Shown: piece after piece, positions 57,708 to 64,000 of the stretch
How the letters are laid out: every line of letters begins with the position of its first letter
Position numbering within the stretch: the stretch's first letter is position 1
Assembly (NCBI GenBank): GCA_900073065.1
Contig: FJOG01000056.1
Location: 76,455-140,454 of the forward strand
DNA length: 64,000 nt
Origin: Phialocephala subalpina
Taxonomy: Eukaryota; Ascomycota; Leotiomycetes; Helotiales; Mollisiaceae
Direction: 5' to 3'
Program-made: the position numbers and the translations under genes
The notes under the pieces: generated by a model
What the model saw: only the letters and a program-made list of their open reading frames with translations
Told to the model about the DNA's origin: nothing
Databases searched by the model: none

Positions 57708-60700
57708 ATTCTAGACATTGAAGTGTTAGCTTGGCTCTGCCAAAGATCGAGATCCATTGGCACCTACAAAGGTCTGCAAAAACATCCTTTCGCCCATTGC
57801 CGCTGTGTAACTTCATCTTGATCTGTAATCTCCTGGATATCAGCCCCTCTGCCCTCAAGGTCGGTCGTCCTCAAGGGTATAAAGTCGCACTGAGGGGTGG
57901 CGCCCAACATCGTTCATGGTCGAGTTGCGAGAGAGGGATCCAGAGAGCAATAAACGGGTTTCCATCTGGTCAACATGACTGGGGATGTTGACAGTTTTGC
58001 TTGTGCTTCTGGGCGTAGATTCACTCGCAAGGTTCATCGTCTCCACTGGCTTGGTTTTGACTGCGTAACGGTCGGTTGTTGTTGATCAGCCTTGCGTTGT
58101 TGCAAACGCGGCATCGAAATTTGTCTGAGCCACACGAAGCTTGGTACCGCGGCAGGGGTAACTAGCGGGGACTTTCGTGATAGATATCAAGCGAGGCGCT
58201 AGAAACGCCTTCCGCGACAAGGGAGGCGAAAATACACGTAATCCTGGTGACGATCACGGAATATTTTGGTTTTACATCGACATCCGGTATCAAACAAGAC
58301 ATATTACCAATATTCCCCTAGACTTGGCTACTTCGAGTTTGGTGTCAGAGTACGTAAAATATATCCAACATTCCCTCTCCCCCAAGAGTCCAACTCATCC
58401 CATCAAACATCTCCTGCACAGTCCCGTATCCTGCTGCCTGCCTGCGCCATCTTGTAATTGTTCAATCCTACGTTCTCGCGACTCCAGATCTGCATCTTCA
58501 GACCGTGCATTTATCCTTCGTATCAACCAGGTTTCCAACGGCCCAGCACCGGCAATGCACACACGCACCATCCAATCAGCCTGGCCCTCTCTCGGCAGGT
58601 CACCCACCACGCCCTTTTCCAATCGTTCTTTCTTTCATCTACCAGCATCCTATGACAACCTCAGCCTCGTCTATCATCATATGTCGTCCTGCGTATTGAT
58701 TTGTTTTCTGTTGACGCGAGAGATGTACCAGCTAAGAAATTTGAGATGGACCAAGCAATGCACGTTCGATCGTTTCACCTGTCCTCCCTTCTCAAACAAG
58801 CATTTCTGGGGCCACCCAGATTCGGTGGAATGCAACATGAATCAGACCAGATCGCAAGCTTGGGAACTGAAGCGATGCGGGCCGATGTTTTGCTTTGCCG
58901 CGAGTCGTTGTTTGCATCGTGGCGTTGCTCATCTGCTGTCCTTTTTTCGATTGTTTCTGCAATCCTACCGCAGTTACGGCGAAGCCCAAGGCAGCAGCTT
59001 TTTGAACTGATCTTCAGAATTGATGACCATTCGGCTGATACCGATTTGACAAGAAGATAACGAAAATCTCAATTCTAAAGTCGGATGACGGATGCGTTGG
59101 TCGTTAGACCGAATCGTCGGGAAGTCCTCTTTTAGTAGAGGCACCGTGCAGAGTCAAATTTGATGTTAACCACTATTTTCTTTCACGAGCCCCGAGGCTG
59201 CGATCAAAGTTTGCATCGGAACGGCCATCCGTCGATGAGTTTGATTGACTGGTACCTTTCCTTCGCACCTCTTCATCAAGTCAAGTGTGTCGGCCGACGC
59301 CAGTTGTCAAAACAGCTCGATGAATTCGTCCAGTCCCCACCCCAAAGACACCGTCTCCAGCAAGACAGCACATCTCGTCCTGTATCAGCCAATAATCGAT
59401 CTCTGCTAAACAGCCCAATTCGATTCATAGGATCAAACAGCGGCACAGCAAGAGATCGTCGCATATGCATTCCTTCACGAGGTCTTTTAAGCGCGCCCCT
59501 CACAGCAGGCAGCAACTTAATTTCGGAGCTTCACTCCTTCGATGCTGCGGCGAGAACCAAGTGGCCAGCTCGTAAATGTTGATCATCTTCTCCTCTGAAT
59601 GTTGTTTTCAGTTAGGGTTATCTGTTCGAGTTCAAGACGATGTCGAAGAAGTGGAGGCAATGCGATGTGCTGGCACGAAGTCGGAGCATGCTGCACCGTC
59701 TCTCAACCACCATCCTTACCAAAGAACCTATCGTTCACCAGAAATTTCCCATCATCACTTCCTCTTACTGGCATACCTGTCCAGGATAATAAAAATTGAA
59801 GAAAAGTACTTCGGCGATGGTCATCCTCGACCAGCAGACGTACTATTGCATGTGCCACCACCAGCTTCACGCACAATTCTCTTTTCTTGAATGGCAACTT
59901 GTAGATTATTCAAGGCTTCGGTTTACTTTCGGTCAGCGATTATCCAAGCCATATTATGACTTAACATCAATTCGGTAGAAGTAGTCTTCAAATTCACAAC
60001 CTCGTGTTCACTACTCCACCTTCCACGCCTTCGTCCGGACTTGGACAATGCACAAAGTCGCGCATATTCAGAATTCAACAAAACTCTCACAGACACCACA
60101 ATAGACTTAATCAGCAGCTCTCAAGAACTCATTGCATCATCCATAATTTGCTCTTCTTCAGGATTTTCTTGGGCAGCACTCTCGCGTCATGTCACGAATC
60201 TGAGCCCGTCTTACATCCGAACCCTTGCGACATTAGAGTTCCAGTAGACTCGATGAGCTTTCCACACAATCAGGCTTTATGATATATCTTCCAATCAATT
60301 AGGTTCTGCACCTGCAAAACTCCTCGTCACGTCAATTAAATACTTCTCCAAAAGTGCATAGTCACATGAAACCCCTTCCCTGTCCCGTCCATATTTTCCG
60401 TGTCGTTTTACTTTCCCTTTCACAGTTTCGAAATACAGTAAAAATACACCCTCTCCACATCAGTATCAACTCATCCATGCAGATGCAGCCTGTCACTCGC
60501 TCCCCAAGATGTCACCAACAACCCGCCCAGATTGATCTCCGCCCCGCCGCTAGCCGGATCCGGAAAAGGGGCTTCGATCGCTTGCGTGGCCGCGGGGCCG
60601 ATAATTTTCCGCTCTTGACACTGAGGGTGTTTCATTGGAGAAACTGTCAATTTATCATGCAGGACCTGAGCACGATGATAAAGGCTTGGTGGGTGACATC

Positions 60701-63234
60701 TTGAACGCGTGCGCGGTGAGGCTCGGTCCCGAGTTCTTGGAATAGTGACATGGGGTTGAAAAGGTGGGATGAGGGGGAGGAGGATGGAATTGAGGGTGGG
60801 ATGTGGCGATCATGATCTCGCCTTGCTTTCCGCTTTTGGTTGGTGTCTTGAATTTCACATTATTATGTGGCTTTTCAACTCGGGTATGTTTTTATCCTTC
60901 AAGTTTGACTACCATGTACGGAGGTAGGCTTGTCTACATTGGAACAGCGGTCCTTGCCCCCCAACTCACGATTGCGTTCTTGTATACATCAAGATGTCCT
61001 CCTCGATCTGCACAAGTCGCACTCCAATCTCGACATCTTCTTCTTCAAGTATTATCAAGACAGAAGAATATTATTCCCGTCGACACACCGCGAACTGTGC
61101 TTGCTCTTCTCGCGTCACATTGAATTCAGTTTGAGGCTCACGCTTGAACTCAGACTCTCGGAAATTCAGTCATCCCCTCCTCGCTCCTCTCTTCTCAAAG
61201 TTAAAAATTAAGAGGCCATCATTTCGAATCGAGATTTCGCAGAGTATATAAGAGATCTACCAACGTCTCGAGTCAACTAAGGAGCGACGCAGTAGTAGGC
61301 AGCAAGGGCATGAGCCAGCTCAGAGCCGAGAGCAGCTGGAGATACTCCCGTATGATCTGAGTCATGAGGAACGCCTGAACGGCATGCGCTTGCTAGACAA
61401 TCCTCGGCTTTCAAAGGCTCCTCGACCTCGTTTCAAATTTTTCCTTGTCGTTACCGATCTCGTATTTGTTGTCATTTATTCCCTAGATACTCGGTCACAT
61501 CTAAGAATCTAAAGTTCACTTTCATGTCAATTTCTTCTGAATCCACTATCCAGTCTTGTCTCAAAGATACAGGCAGCCCGGATTGAATTCAGGTTAGAAT
61601 CATAACACCAAAGTTATCTTACTCTGATTGTTAAACTTTCGGACAAGTCGCGTGCGCTCCTCGGGTTGTATTCTACTTTTATTCTGCTTTTATAGTGTGA
61701 AATGGATTGGAGTTCACATGAGCGTAGAGAGAGAATCAGAGCTGAGTTGCGGGAAGTGAATTATTTCAAAAGCGACGTCTAGGTTGTGACTGCTTCTCAG
61801 AAGAAGTCGTCTGAAAGGTACAGCAGGCGGAGGCATAAATATCCCTCCTCATGTTCTATCCCGGTCTCTTCAGGTCAAAAACTCTAAGCCCCCCCTCCCC
61901 CTTCCCTCTTTAATACGTTTCATGTGGAGGGATAGCTTTCTCGATGAAATATCTATTGACAGGTTGTCGGGTTACTGGCCTCTGCGGTCACTACAGGTCG
62001 TCGACCTGAATCTTTACCTTGGTTGTGTTGGCTTGGGAGCCTGCGTATTTGAGATCCACAAACTGTGAGTCGCTCGTCTTTTGCTGTTAATTCAAAAGCA
62101 GTATCAACTTTGAAGCCCCACATCGTATTTTAATTTGAAGTTTGAACCTCAAACTCTTCCCTTCGGTCAGTATGCTTTCCCAAAAGAGAGAGATTACTAT
62201 ACCTCTCTGAAAGATACAAGCCTCCTTAGAAGATGTCTTTCATCTTCGTATTCCCGTCCTCGCAAATTGCCACGGTATTCTTTAGGGCATTGTTGCTTTG
62301 GAGAATGCTATGATGGTATGGTATTTTTTATACCTCCAAGCCTCCTGAATTTCAAGTAATACTGATATCATACCTGATCGGGTCTCTAAACCCGCCAGAG
62401 AACCCTAATGTGTTCATACTCAATTTCGAATGGTATTTAAGAACGCATCAGATCAACTCTACCAACCAACAAAGAATCCACAGTCAGTCACCAATCACAT
62501 TTTCTGCATAAACAACTCTAAAGTACTCTTTTCTTTTGGGCATTCTCTTAGGGCATCCGAGGCAGAGAAGCTTCTGGCCCTTCTTGGAATCTACATTCCG
62601 CCTCATTATATTCAGGGCATCTTGTTGATGTTGTTAGCTTCTGCTCATGTTGTCAATCATCGACTTGATTTCGGATTTCTTGACTTCTCTTTTGGTGTTT
62701 CTCCCACCCCTATTGTTTCCGAGAGTATAGGCACGAAGCAAAAGAAGCGAAGTATCAGATGAGTGGGTCATTTTGTGGGTTCTTATTTTGTATTTAGTTT
62801 TAGCTTCCCCCTTTCTTAAATCTATAATCAGATCTATTTGGCATCTCACACGAAGAGTGCACCTCGGTAGCCAAACGTAAGCTGACCCCAAGTGGCGGGG
62901 CAGGGTGCAGAGATAAGGTAGAGGGATTAGCGTAAGAATAGGTGGGATCAGGTCAAATACGTGCCCCTATGCTCGGAAGTATCTGAAGGCAAGTTTTGGC
63001 TCCCCTCACCTTCTTCTTTGCCTTTTGGGTGGCCGACTCTTGCGCTGGAGTCAATTTGGGCTCCCTATCGTCACATGCGGCTCTGAGATCTCCCAGTCAA
63101 TCGGACATGGACATTTTATGAGAAGGGGTGAATCTAGATTTGGAGTTATACTGCCTCTAGTTTCAGATAAACGTGTATACGAGATACAATTGTATTGCAT
63201 TATAAGGTTATCATTTGTTGATATTTTAGAAATA
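57708..63234. other. 5.5 kb without a recognisable gene
   Basis: Many short open frames occur on the plus strand (for example 58177-59010) but none shows a domain, a consistent exon structure or family similarity that I can recognise. A stretch at about 62805-62840 resembles one at 35483-35525. It could hold long non-coding transcripts or orphan genes, which cannot be judged here. Confidence 0.4.
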
Positions 63235-64000
63235 ATCGAGAATCCATGAATATTTTAAAATTAATTTGATTATTTTTATTAATTAATTATTTAAACTTGG
63301 TAATAATTATTATTATAATAATAAAATATTAATTTTTATAATTAAGAATCGATTTTAAATAAAATAATTTTTAGAAATTTGAAAAAATAATATTATATAA
63401 AATAAAAATAATAAAATAATTTATATTAATTAAAGAAAATTATTTATATTTTATATTATATATTATTATATTTTAATAATTTTTATTATAAAATATTATT
63501 ATATATATTTTTTAAATTTGATATTATTAATTGAATTTTTAAGAAATCAAATTTCAATTCGAAATTCTTTTGTTTAAATTTTATTAATTATTTAATATAA
63601 TATAAAATAAAAAGGATTTTAAATTTTTATTTATTAAAAATTATATAATTAGAATATAAAAATTCGAATAAATAGAAAATTAAAATTTATTTCAAATTTC
63701 GAATTCAAAAATTAAAAACTAAAAATTATAATATTTTAAAAGAAATTTTTTTAATTTTTTTTAAAATAAAATTCCATATTATATATATTAAATTAATTTT
63801 TTATAATTAATTTTATTTTTAATTTGTAAAATATAAAAATAAAAATAATTATATTTCTAATTTATAATTTAATTAATCGAAAATTCGCTATTTAATTAAT
63901 CGAAAAAATTATTTTATTTTAGATTATAAAGTTTTAAAACGTTAAAATAATAATATTTTGAGTTTTATTTTATAAATTTATATATAAAAAACTTTTAATT
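63235..64000. repeat. AT-rich block running to the window end
   Basis: About 765 bases of nearly pure A/T with no coding frame; the true end is beyond the window. This is the third large AT block here and it is likely RIP-mutated repeat sequence. Confidence 0.6.

Noticed and set aside
58177..59010. 277-codon open frame on the plus strand
   Set aside because: No recognisable domain, low-complexity composition, and overlapping open frames on the same strand; it is likely chance in a GC-balanced region.

Overview
The window looks like a chromosome segment of a filamentous ascomycete, most likely a plant-associated or saprotrophic Leotiomycete. The class assignment is inference, not shown by the sequence. 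The grounds are: genes broken by many 45-75 nt GT-AG introns with CTAAC/CTGAC-like branch sites; fungal-only families (HET, 2EXR, Clr5, HRI1, DUF3431); a set of secreted plant-polymer enzymes; AT-rich blocks; and C-to-T nonsense changes like those left by repeat-induced point mutation (RIP). There are two assembly gaps (39324-39609 and 51047-51739).

Left part (0-13 kb): three metal-transporter genes, NRAMP (minus), CDF (minus) and ZIP (plus, broken), with a secreted type-B carboxylesterase containing a 5-nt microexon and a HET-domain gene split by a 297-bp hAT-type MITE. At 12.9-13.8 kb an intron-containing tRNA-Pro(TGG) lies opposite an inverted, damaged copy of itself. From 14.7 to 17.1 kb are relics of a DUF2235 hydrolase gene and of a conserved membrane-protein gene with four in-frame TAA stops. 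From 17.1 to 18.9 kb no gene is recognisable.

Middle part (18.9-34.3 kb): an MFS sugar/quinate transporter with one frameshift, an AT-rich block, a decayed Clr5-domain gene with a GC-AG intron, an intact HRI1 gene, a secreted SGNH hydrolase, a poorly resolved hypothetical gene, a 2EXR gene with a one-base frameshift, and an intact 1022-residue GH35 beta-galactosidase.

Right part (34.3-64 kb): a heavily damaged second MFS transporter, a GH7 cellobiohydrolase/endoglucanase, a 527-bp terminal-inverted-repeat element, a 557-residue secreted protein of unknown function, a divergent pair of pectin genes (GH28 xylogalacturonan hydrolase-like and CE8 pectin methylesterase), an AT-rich block, a 689-residue membrane/DUF3431 protein, 5.5 kb with no recognisable gene, and a final AT-rich block.

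The secreted enzymes (carboxylesterase, SGNH hydrolase, GH35, GH7, GH28, CE8) fit together as a plant cell-wall degrading capability for pectin, xylogalacturonan, galactoside side chains and cellulose. Their frames are intact wherever they are not hidden by a gap. Many genes around them are disabled by frameshifts, nonsense codons, deletions or a MITE. Some single-base frameshifts fall in homopolymers and could be assembly errors. Exon coordinates were worked out by hand from splice signals and frame continuity, and for most of the intact genes the exon sums were checked for divisibility by three.
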